Of a stretch of DNA of 64,000 bases, positions 45,566 through 53,088 are shown one piece after another. The position numbers and the translations under genes are program-made. The first letter of the stretch is position 1. Each line of letters begins with the position of its first letter. The notes below the pieces were generated by a model. The model made no database searches and was not told the origin of the DNA. It worked only from the letters and a program-made list of their open reading frames with translations. Origin of the DNA: Blastomonas ursincola (GTDB taxonomy: Bacteria; Pseudomonadota; Alphaproteobacteria; Sphingomonadales; Sphingomonadaceae); assembly GCF_013607875.1 (NCBI RefSeq), contig NZ_VDES01000002.1:1041132-1105131 (forward strand). The letters run 5' to 3'.

Positions 45566-47325
45566 GCCGCGCGCTCCGGCCCGGCGACGGTCACGGTCTG
45601 CATCATCCCGCCATGCATGTGATAGAGCAGGTGGCAGTGAAACGCCCAGTCGCCCGGTTCGTTGGCGGTGAGGTCGAACTGCGCGCTCGCCCCCGGCTGC
45701 ACGATCATCGTGTTCTTGCGCGGTTGCAGCGCCGCTGACTGGCCGTTGACCATCTCGAAGAAGAGCCCATGCAGATGGATGGGGTGCGCCATCATAGTGT
45801 TGTTGACCAGCTTCACCCGCACCCGCTCGTTCCAGGCAAAGCGGATCGGCACGTCGCTGACCGCTGAGTACATGCGCCCGTCGAACGACCACATATAGCG
45901 TTCCATGTTGCCGGTAAGGTGCAGTTCGAGCAGCCGGGTCGGCTCGCGCGCTTCGGGATTGGGTTCGGCCGCCGCGAGCATGCGATAGTTGAGCACGCGG
46001 TGCGGCACATCGCGCAGGCCAAGGCCCGGATCGCCCATCTTGTCGACCGGCGCCATCGAGACCATGTCGATGCCAGGGCCGACCTTGACGTCGGGCGGCA
46101 GCAGCGTGGTGTCGCGCATCTTCATGCCCTGCATGCTCATGCTGCCCGAGCCATGGTCCATCGAACCGTGATCCATGGAACCGTGATCCATTCCGTTGCC
46201 ATGGTTCATGCCCATGTCGCCCATGGTCAGCAGCGGCGGATCGCGCAGTGCGGGCACCTCGGCACGCAGCCCCGGCGCGCTCGCTAGCGTCGCGAGCGCC
46301 ATGCCCGACCGGTCCATCGATTCGGCCACGATGCTGTAGGCGGGGGCTGACCCTGGTTCGAGGATCACGTCATAGGTCTCGGCCGTGCCGATCTGCAGTT
46401 CGTCGACCTCGACCGGGCGGACGCGCTGGCCGTCGGTCGCGATCACGGTCATCGGCAGGCCGGGGATGCGGATGTTGAAGAAGGTCATCGCCGCGCCGTT
46501 GATGATGCGCAGGCGGATGCGTTCACCGGCCTTGAACAGATATTCCATGCCCTCTTTCGGGCCGCGCCCATTGGCGAGGAAGGTATAGGTCTTGCCGCCG
46601 ATATCGGCGATGTCGGTGGGCATCATCCGCATCTGGGCCCACATCCGGCGCTCTTCGCCCGACATCGGATAATCGTCGGTCCATGTATTCTGTTGCCGGT
46701 TGAAAAAGCCCTCGCCGGTGCGCAGCCGCTTCATGATGAAATGCGGGTCGAGCGTCGTGAAATCGCTGACCAGCAGGATATAGTCGCGATCCACCGCGAT
46801 CGTCTCGCCGCCCTTCGGCTCGATGATCATCGGCCCGTAATGGCCCGATTGTTCCTGCAGCCCCGAATGGCTGTGATACCAGTAGGTGCCCGACTGGCGC
46901 ACGGGGAATTCGTAGGTGAAGGTCTCGCCCGGCCTGATCCCCGGAAAGCTGATGCCCGGCACGCCGTCATACTGGAACGGCACCAGCAGCCCATGCCAGT
47001 GCACCGAGCTGTCGACATCGAGCGTATTGGTGACATTGAGGCGAACAGTATCGCCTTCGGTCAGGCGGATCAGCGGTCCCGGCACGCTGCCGTTGACCGC
47101 GATACCCGGGCCGCGCCGCCCCTGGACGATGCGATGGCCGCTGCCGATCGAGAGATTGACCTCAGGCCCGCGCACCTCGTCGAAGCCGGCAGGAATGCGC
47201 GGGCCGCCGCGCCCGTGGCTTCCGCCGTGCATGCTGTGGCCCTGCGCCCAGGCGGGCATGGCGGCCAGGCCGAGGCCGCCGCCGATGCCGGTCAGGATGG
47301 ATCGTCTGGAAAAATCTCTGCGCAT
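45562..47325 (-). CDS. copA: Multicopper oxidase CopA
   Basis: 587 residues: Tat signal peptide (RRDFSRRSILTG with AWA-Q), three cupredoxin domains with copper ligands HWHG, YWYHSHSG, HPIHLHG and HCHLLYHMHGGM, and a Met/His-rich loop near residues 380-410 with MDHGS repeats. Oxidises Cu(I) in the periplasm. First gene of copABCD, divergent from the CsoR-type repressor gene. Confidence 0.95.
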   Translation of the reverse strand: MRRDFSRRSILTGIGGGLGLAAMPAWAQGHSMHGGSHGRGGPRIPAGFDEVRGPEVNLSIGSGHRIVQGRRGPGIAVNGSVPGPLIRLTEGDTVRLNVTNTLDVDSSVHWHGLLVPFQYDGVPGISFPGIRPGETFTYEFPVRQSGTYWYHSHSGLQEQSGHYGPMIIEPKGGETIAVDRDYILLVSDFTTLDPHFIMKRLRTGEGFFNRQQNTWTDDYPMSGEERRMWAQMRMMPTDIADIGGKTYTFLANGRGPKEGMEYLFKAGERIRLRIINGAAMTFFNIRIPGLPMTVIATDGQRVRPVEVDELQIGTAETYDVILEPGSAPAYSIVAESMDRSGMALATLASAPGLRAEVPALRDPPLLTMGDMGMNHGNGMDHGSMDHGSMDHGSGSMSMQGMKMRDTTLLPPDVKVGPGIDMVSMAPVDKMGDPGLGLRDVPHRVLNYRMLAAAEPNPEAREPTRLLELHLTGNMERYMWSFDGRMYSAVSDVPIRFAWNERVRVKLVNNTMMAHPIHLHGLFFEMVNGQSAALQPRKNTMIVQPGASAQFDLTANEPGDWAFHCHLLYHMHGGMMQTVTVAGPERAA

Positions 47326-47351
47326 GGTTCTTGCTTATCCTCTGCGGCGCA

Positions 47352-47375
47352 CATACTATACCCCCCTATGGTATG
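47352..47375. promoter_or_regulatory. Candidate CsoR-type copper operator
   Basis: CATACTATACCCCCCTATGG followed by TATG is an inverted repeat around a C-tract, the usual form of CsoR/RcnR-type operators. It stands between divergent copA (start 47325) and the csoR-like gene (start 47400), so it could control both. Confidence 0.65.
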
Positions 47376-47399
47376 CAACGCCATTTTGGAGGGACCAGC

Positions 47400-47672
47400 A
47401 TGGCCAAGGACAGAACCGCAATCCTCAACCGCTTGAAACGCATCGAAGGTCAGGTGCGCGGCATCGCGCAGATGGTCGAGCAGGACCGGTATTGCATCGA
47501 CATTCTCAACCAGATGCAGGCGGTGAAGGCGGCGCTCTCCAAGGCCGAGAGCGAGATCCTCAAGGATCACGCCGCGTGCTGCGTGTCGGAAGCGATCGCA
47601 TCGGGAGATGCGGCCGAGCAGCGGATCAAGTTCAACGAGCTGATCGAGCTGTTCGAGAAGGTCAAGAAATGA
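47400..47672 (+). CDS. CsoR/FrmR-family metal-sensing repressor
   Basis: 90 residues, all helical. Cys32, His57 and Cys61 have exactly the spacing of the Cu(I)-binding trio in CsoR (25 and 4 residues). A further Cys60 is present. NRLKRIEGQVRGIAQMVE is the family's DNA-contact helix. GGAGGGA precedes the ATG at 47400. When copper binds it should leave the operator at 47352. Confidence 0.9.
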   Translation: MAKDRTAILNRLKRIEGQVRGIAQMVEQDRYCIDILNQMQAVKAALSKAESEILKDHAACCVSEAIASGDAAEQRIKFNELIELFEKVKK

Positions 47673-48415
47673 CCGCGCGCAAGACCGCCGTGCTCCATCG
47701 CATGGTGATGGATAAGCATGTCTGCCCCTATGGCCTCAAGAGCAAGTATCTGCTCGAGAGCCAGGGCTACGCGGTCGAGGATCACTGGCTGACGACGCGC
47801 GAGGAGACTGATGCGTTCAAGGTGAAGCATGGGGTCAAGACCACGCCGCAGACCTTTATCGACGGGTCAAGGATCGGCGGGAATGACGATCTGCGCCGAT
47901 ATTTCGGCAAGAAGGTGAAGGACGCGGATGCGGTTTCCTATGTGCCTGTGATCGCGCTGTTCGCGATCGCCGCGCTGATGGCGGGCGCGATCAGCTGGCT
48001 GACCATGGGCAGCTTGCTGTCGGTGATGACGATCGAGACGTTTATCGCGGTGGCAATGTGCCTGCTTGCGGTGCCCAAGCTGCAGGATGTCGATGCGTTC
48101 GCGACGATGTTCCTGGGCTATGACCTGCTGGCCCGGCGCTGGCTGCCTTATGCCTATATCTACCCGTTTGCCGAAGGGCTCGCCGGGGTGCTGATGCTCG
48201 CGCGGGCGCTCGACTGGGTGTCGATCCCGGTCGCGCTGTTCATCGGTTCGGTGGGCGCGGTGTCGGTCTTCTACGCAGTCTATGTGCAGAAGCGCGACAT
48301 CAAGTGCGCCTGTGTCGGCGGCAGCTCGCGCGTGCCGCTGGGCTTCGTCTCGCTCACCGAGAACGTCATGATGGTCGCCATGGCGCTATGGATGGCCAGC
48401 GGCGCCGCCATGTGA
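47669..48415 (+). CDS. Glutaredoxin-like/MauE membrane fusion protein
   Basis: 248 residues: an N-terminal glutaredoxin-like domain (1-80) with a one-Cys CPYG motif near residue 19 and TTPQTF for cis-Pro, then four TM segments (about 92-235) of the MauE/DoxX-like redox family, with CAC near residue 210. It may pass thiols or disulfides at the membrane, for copper stress or for disulfide handling. The ATG overlaps the csoR-like stop (ATGA), so it is co-regulated with it. Confidence 0.85.
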   Translation: MTARKTAVLHRMVMDKHVCPYGLKSKYLLESQGYAVEDHWLTTREETDAFKVKHGVKTTPQTFIDGSRIGGNDDLRRYFGKKVKDADAVSYVPVIALFAIAALMAGAISWLTMGSLLSVMTIETFIAVAMCLLAVPKLQDVDAFATMFLGYDLLARRWLPYAYIYPFAEGLAGVLMLARALDWVSIPVALFIGSVGAVSVFYAVYVQKRDIKCACVGGSSRVPLGFVSLTENVMMVAMALWMASGAAM

Positions 48416-48422
48416 TCCGGCG

Positions 48423-48701
48423 TCAGGCCTCCGGCGCGTGGCCGCTGCTGACGGGGCGGTAGGCGCTGGCGATCCATTCGAGCCGGCAATTGGCGAGCGA
48501 CTGCGACAGGTCCTCCGATTCCAGGATCTCGGCGATCGCGACCTGACGCTGCGCCAGCAGGTCGATGTCCTGCAGCAGCGTCAGGTTGCGGATAGCCGTC
48601 TCCTCGTCCTGGCAGAGCGACGAGCCGACCTGTTCGGTCAGATGCCCGGTAGAGCGCAGCAGATCGGCAATGACGCGCAGGGCCGTGCGGTCATGCAGCA
48701 T
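48423..48701 (-). CDS. Small protein at the end of the chemotaxis operon, function unknown
   Basis: 92 residues, helical, with no known motif: HDRTALRVIADLLRSTGHLT, QDEETAIRNLTLLQDIDLLA, then QRQVAIAEILESEDLSQSLA, with three to four predicted helices. Start at 48701 overlaps the end of the degenerate cheB by 11 nt, so they are coupled. No CheZ, CheC or CheX gene is seen in the operon, so a regulatory or phosphatase-helper role is possible but unproven. Confidence 0.6.
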   Translation of the reverse strand: MLHDRTALRVIADLLRSTGHLTEQVGSSLCQDEETAIRNLTLLQDIDLLAQRQVAIAEILESEDLSQSLANCRLEWIASAYRPVSSGHAPEA

Positions 48702-49740
48702 TCTGCGTCGCCTCGTCGGGCGGGCACAGGCGTGCACCGAATTCCGCCGGGGGCACGAAGTTCATGATGCCCTTGGCGATGGCGGCGCCGATCATTTCGG
48801 GGATCAGCGCGGTGTCGGGCGACTGCAACAGGCAGGTGCCTTCCGCGGCACGCAGCGCGCCCATGCCCGCGGCGCCATCTTCGCCACCGCCCGAGAGCAG
48901 CAGGCCGACACCCTTGGCACCGACGGTCTTGGCGAGCGATGCCATCAGCAGGTCGGCTGACGGACGCGCACCGTTGACGGGATCGCGTTCGACCAGGCGG
49001 ATGCGGCCATTGGGCCAGCTGTCGATCACCACATGATAGCGCGGATCGACCGCGACATGGATGATGCCCGGTTCGAGCAGTGCGCCGTCTTCGGCGATCT
49101 TGATCTGCGCGCGGCAATCCTTGTTGAGATTGGCCGTCAGCGAGGCCGAGAGCGCCTCGTCGATCGCCAGCGACACGATGGTCGGCGGGCAGTTGGTCGG
49201 CAGGCTGGTGACCGCAACGGTGGCCGGGTCGATCGAGCCCATTCCGCCCGCGATCGCGATGACCTGGCCGTTCCAGCGATAATTGAACGAGGCGCTGAGA
49301 TCGACCGCGTCCTTGGCCTTGGCGCGCGCTTCCAGATTGGTGCGCGCGGCGGTCAGCACGGTCTTGCACAGCTTGCCCGAAATCTTGGCGAATTCTTCCG
49401 CCGTCGCCTTTTGCGGCTTGGGGAAGCAGTCGACCGCGCCCAGCTCGATCGCGCGCAGCGAGATGTCCGCGCCCTTCTGGGTCAGGGTGGAGAGCATCAC
49501 CACCGGAATGGGGCGCTCGGCCATCAGTTCGGCGAGGAAGTCGATGCCGTTCATGCCGGGCATTTCGACGTCGAGCGTCAGCACGTTGGGGCGCAGTTCG
49601 GCGATCATCTCGCGCGCCTCGATGACGTCGCGGGCGGCGCCCAGCACCTCGATATTCTTGTCCTTTTCCAGCGCGCTGGTGAACAGCGCACGCATGGTGA
49701 TGGAGTCATCGACGATCAGAACACGGGCGGCGGCAGTCAT
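48691..49740 (-). CDS. CheB-like protein with degenerate methylesterase domain
   Basis: 349 residues: N-terminal receiver with Asp57 (TLDVEMPG), then a CheB-fold domain in which the catalytic Ser (canonical GASTGG) is replaced (IAIAGGMGSI, Gly166) and the catalytic His (canonical VVQHM) is replaced by Ala192 (VSLAIDE). Only the Asp in LLLSGGGEDGA is kept. It should not cut methyl esters, but may still bind receptors, CheA or CheD, or act as a phosphate sink. An intact CheB is two kb away in the same operon. Confidence 0.85.
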   Translation of the reverse strand: MTAAARVLIVDDSITMRALFTSALEKDKNIEVLGAARDVIEAREMIAELRPNVLTLDVEMPGMNGIDFLAELMAERPIPVVMLSTLTQKGADISLRAIELGAVDCFPKPQKATAEEFAKISGKLCKTVLTAARTNLEARAKAKDAVDLSASFNYRWNGQVIAIAGGMGSIDPATVAVTSLPTNCPPTIVSLAIDEALSASLTANLNKDCRAQIKIAEDGALLEPGIIHVAVDPRYHVVIDSWPNGRIRLVERDPVNGARPSADLLMASLAKTVGAKGVGLLLSGGGEDGAAGMGALRAAEGTCLLQSPDTALIPEMIGAAIAKGIMNFVPPAEFGARLCPPDEATQNAA

Positions 49741-49777
49741 TGGTTTGACCCTTCAGTTACGGGAAATCAGGCTGCGA

Positions 49778-50215
49778 TCAGGCAGCGTCGGCATATTCGA
49801 TTTCATGGGTGAGGGCGACGAGGTCGAGCACCATCACCATGCGGTCGTCGAGCGAGGCAAGCCCTTCGAGGAAGGGCAGCACCGAATCGCCCGTGGTCGG
49901 CGGCGGCTGCAGCGCGCTCTGGTCGAAGGTCACGATATCGCGCACCGCATCGACGATCATGCCCTTGAGCTGCCCGTTGACCTCGGTGACGATGATGACG
50001 TGCCGCTCGCCGGGCTTGGACTTGTTCCAGCCCAGGCGCGCCGCCAGATCGATCACCGGCAGCACGATGCCGCGCAGGTTGACGACGCCGGCAACGTAAT
50101 CGGGCACGCGCGGCAGGCGGGTGGTGGGCGACCAGGCGCGGATTTCGCGGATGCCCATGATGTCGATTCCGAAGGTCTGGCCTTCGACTTCAAACGTGAT
50201 CAGCTGACGGTTCAT
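49778..50215 (-). CDS. cheW: Chemotaxis adaptor CheW
   Basis: 145 residues: an SH3-like double-barrel with FEVEGQTFGIDIMGIREIRA, VPDYVAGVVNLRGIVLPVIDL and DAVRDIVTFDQ. Links receptors to CheA in the signalling array. Starts 30 nt after cheY on the same transcript. Confidence 0.95.
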   Translation of the reverse strand: MNRQLITFEVEGQTFGIDIMGIREIRAWSPTTRLPRVPDYVAGVVNLRGIVLPVIDLAARLGWNKSKPGERHVIIVTEVNGQLKGMIVDAVRDIVTFDQSALQPPPTTGDSVLPFLEGLASLDDRMVMVLDLVALTHEIEYADAA

Positions 50216-50245
50216 TTCTCTTCCCCCAACAACAGGCTAGCAGGA

Positions 50246-50626
50246 TCAGTGCGTGACGCGGCGGACGGCAGCCGCGAGCTTCACAGCGTCGAACGGCTTC
50301 ACGATCCATCCCGTCGCACCGGCCCGGCGCGCCTGTGCCTTCTTTTCCTCGGACGCCTCGGTCGTCAGCACCAGGATCGGGCGATTCTCGTGAATCGCGC
50401 CCTTGCGCAGGTGCTCGATCAGGCCGAAGCCGTCCATGCGTGGCATGTTGATGTCTGTAATAACGACATCGCACTCGTTCTCCTTAAGCCAATCGAGCGC
50501 GGAAACGCCGTCATCGGCCTGGTCGACATGGAATCCCTCCGCCGTCAGCGCATGCTTGAGCAGCGCGCGCATGCTGGGACTGTCGTCCACCGTCAGAATG
50601 CGGGTCTTTTCTTGAGCACAGGTCAT
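50246..50626 (-). CDS. cheY: CheY response regulator
   Basis: 126 residues, a lone receiver: acidic pocket VDDSPSM, phospho-acceptor Asp58 in VITDINMP, Thr88-Thr89 in LVLTTEAS, and Lys in IVKPF. Target of CheA; acts on the flagellar switch or another effector. ATG at 50626 chosen; the frame is open upstream. Confidence 0.93.
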   Translation of the reverse strand: MTCAQEKTRILTVDDSPSMRALLKHALTAEGFHVDQADDGVSALDWLKENECDVVITDINMPRMDGFGLIEHLRKGAIHENRPILVLTTEASEEKKAQARRAGATGWIVKPFDAVKLAAAVRRVTH

Positions 50627-50642
50627 CTTCGGGGTCCTTCTC

Positions 50643-51191
50643 TCAGAACAGCTCAATATCGCCGTGATCTTCACGAGGCTTGGGTGTGGGCAGGTCTTTC
50701 GGAGCCTGCGAGTTGTCGACGATGCGGCAACGCGCCTGGCCATGATAGGGGCGGAAATCGACGCGGCGGGCGGACGGGCCGCCGACCGACTGGCTGACCA
50801 ACGGAATCCCCTCCGCCTTGAGGAACGAGGTCGCGAATTCGGCATTGGCCGTGCCGATCCAGCTCATGCCGCTGGACATGTTGGCGCCACCATAGAGATG
50901 CGCGCGCAGCATGCGGCGGTCCGCGCCATAAGCCAGCATCTCGTTGATCAGCACTTCCATCAGGTACACGCCATAATGTTCGTCCAGCCCGGAATCGTTG
51001 CTCGGGCTGGCGAGCAGGAAATGGTTCATGCCGCCGATATTGTTCGAGGCGTCATACAGGCAGCAGGCGATGCAACTGCCCAGCACGGTGGTCAGCTCGA
51101 GCCTGGGATCGCCGCTCACCCGCGCCTGGCCCTGCATGACCATCAGGCGCACCCGCTTGTGCTTGGAAAAGTCGATGGTTTCCATCAGCAT
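50643..51191 (-). CDS. cheD: Chemoreceptor deamidase CheD
   Basis: 182 residues with TVLGSCIACCLYD (catalytic Cys) and GGMNHFLL (catalytic His), the CheD signature, and HLYGGANM. It deamidates Gln residues of receptors, and in bacteria with CheC forms an adaptation loop; no CheC is seen here. GGAGGGG stands upstream of the ATG at 51191, which overlaps cheB by 7 nt. The polar Pro-rich tail is unusual. Confidence 0.92.
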   Translation of the reverse strand: MLMETIDFSKHKRVRLMVMQGQARVSGDPRLELTTVLGSCIACCLYDASNNIGGMNHFLLASPSNDSGLDEHYGVYLMEVLINEMLAYGADRRMLRAHLYGGANMSSGMSWIGTANAEFATSFLKAEGIPLVSQSVGGPSARRVDFRPYHGQARCRIVDNSQAPKDLPTPKPREDHGDIELF

Positions 51192-52222
51192 AGCGCGACC
51201 CCTCCGAAGGCGACCTGCGCGATGCGATGGATCGGCGCGACCACACTGGCGGCGCCCAGCGCGATCGCCGCGCCTGGCATGCCGAACACGACCGAGGTCG
51301 CCTCGTCCTGCGCAATGGTCATTGCGCCGCTTTCGGCCATGGCGAGCAGCCCGTGCGCGCCGTCATTGCCCATGCCGGTGAGCTGGATGCCGATGGCGTC
51401 GGCGCCCAGATTTTCCGCGACCGAATGGAACAGCACATCGACGCTGGGGCGATGGCCGCTGACCTTCGGGCCGGGCCGCGCGCGGACATACATGCCCGAA
51501 TTGCTGCTGCCGCGCACTTCCAGATGCCGTTCGGTGCCGGGCGCGATATAGACATGGCCTGCACGCACCGGCAGGTCGGGCTCGGCGATCATCACCTTGG
51601 GCGCGCAGACCGAATCGAGACGGCGCGCGACGGCTTCGGCAAAGGCGCCGTTGATATGCTGCACCACCATGGTGGGCGGGCAATCGGCGGGGAACTGGCT
51701 CAGCAGCACGTGCAGCGCTTCCACACCGCCGGTCGATGCGCCGATCGCGATCAGCCGGGTCTGCGCCGATCCCAGCGTCTGGCGCGGGGCCGGGGCAGGG
51801 CGGGCACGGTCATGCGCCTGCACCTTGGCCTGGGCAGCGTTGCGGATCATCTCGGCAAGGCGACCCTGATCGGACACGAGGATATTGCCGGCAGCGCCGC
51901 TGGGCTTGGCATAGCATTCGACCGCGCCGATCTCGAGCGCGCGCACCGTCATCGCCGAGCCGCTTTCCGCCAGGCCCGACACGATCACGACCGGCGTCGG
52001 GCGCAGCGTCATCAGCTTTTCGAGGAATTCCAGGCCGCTCATTCCCGGCATCTCGATGTCGAGCGTGACGACATCCGGGTTGAGCGCTTTGATCATGCTG
52101 CGCGCCTCGCGCGCATCGACCGCCGTGCCCACGACCTGGATGTCCGCGGCCGGGCGCAAAGCCTCGACCAGCAGCGCACGCATGGTGGGAGAATCATCGA
52201 CGATCAGGACACGAATGCTCAT
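51185..52222 (-). CDS. cheB: Chemotaxis methylesterase CheB
   Basis: 345 residues: receiver with Asp55 (TLDIEMPG), linker, then the esterase with all parts intact: Ser in IAIGASTGGVEAL, His in MVVQHINGAFA and Asp in LTGMGNDGAHG. It removes methyl groups from receptors when phosphorylated by CheA. Overlaps cheR by 4 nt. Confidence 0.95.
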   Translation of the reverse strand: MSIRVLIVDDSPTMRALLVEALRPAADIQVVGTAVDAREARSMIKALNPDVVTLDIEMPGMSGLEFLEKLMTLRPTPVVIVSGLAESGSAMTVRALEIGAVECYAKPSGAAGNILVSDQGRLAEMIRNAAQAKVQAHDRARPAPAPRQTLGSAQTRLIAIGASTGGVEALHVLLSQFPADCPPTMVVQHINGAFAEAVARRLDSVCAPKVMIAEPDLPVRAGHVYIAPGTERHLEVRGSSNSGMYVRARPGPKVSGHRPSVDVLFHSVAENLGADAIGIQLTGMGNDGAHGLLAMAESGAMTIAQDEATSVVFGMPGAAIALGAASVVAPIHRIAQVAFGGVALC

Positions 52223-53088
52223 GCGCCCTCCTTAAGGTAAATAGTCTTACCGATTTGCGTAAGACGGGCAGCGGCAGGGCCAATAACGCGTTCGCTATGC
52301 CCGATGTACAGATGCCCGCCGGGCAGCAGCTGATCTGCAAACCGGGCCACCAGCCGTTCCTTGGTCGGCTGGTCGAAATAGATCATGACGTTGCGGCAGA
52401 AGATCACGTCGAACTGACGCTTCATCGGCCAGTCATGCAACAGGTTGAGCCGGTTGAAGCTCACCAGGTTGCGCACCTGGGGGTTGATCGTGGTGGTGGC
52501 GCCGCTCGACTGGGTCCACAACCGGCGCAGTTCGGCGGGCATCGCGGAGATATTCTCGGTCGAATAGCTCGCTGCACGCGCGGTATTGAGCACATTGTCG
52601 TCCAGATCGGTCGCCAGGATGCGCAGATCGGTGCCCGCCAGCGTCGCCGCCATGCGCGGGTCCTCGCCCAGGATCGTGGTGACGATCGACCAGGTTTCCT
52701 CGCCGCTCGAGCAGCCCGCCGACCAGATGCGCACCGGCTGGCCCTTGCGCGCCTTGGCGATCAGCACCGGGGCCACTTCCTCGCCCAGATGCTCGAAATG
52801 ATGGTCTTCGCGGAAGAAATAGGTGTGGTTGGTGGTCAGCGCGCAGATCACCCGACGCAGCTCTTCCTCATTGCCCTTCAGCGAGGCGAGATAATCGGAA
52901 AAGGTGGTGAAGCGCGATTCGCGCACCAGCGGGGCCAGGCGCGAATAGACCAGCATCGACTTGGCCGGGACCAGCACGATACCCGCAGTTTCATGCGCCA
53001 GCCGCTGAACGGTGGCGAAATCCTCCGGCGAGTAGACCGCCCGGCTGATCCCCGGCAGCGTCTCGAAAGAGAGGGCCTGCGCGTTCAC
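52219..53088 (-). CDS. cheR: Chemotaxis methyltransferase CheR
   Basis: 289 residues: N-terminal helical domain, then an S-adenosylmethionine fold with RIWSAGCSSGEETWSI, DLDDNVLNTAR and DVIFCRNVMIYFDQPTKERL. Methylates receptor glutamates. The beta-subdomain that grips the receptor pentapeptide is present in the SAM domain region. Overlaps cheA by 4 nt. Confidence 0.95.
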   Translation of the reverse strand: MNAQALSFETLPGISRAVYSPEDFATVQRLAHETAGIVLVPAKSMLVYSRLAPLVRESRFTTFSDYLASLKGNEEELRRVICALTTNHTYFFREDHHFEHLGEEVAPVLIAKARKGQPVRIWSAGCSSGEETWSIVTTILGEDPRMAATLAGTDLRILATDLDDNVLNTARAASYSTENISAMPAELRRLWTQSSGATTTINPQVRNLVSFNRLNLLHDWPMKRQFDVIFCRNVMIYFDQPTKERLVARFADQLLPGGHLYIGHSERVIGPAAARLTQIGKTIYLKEGA

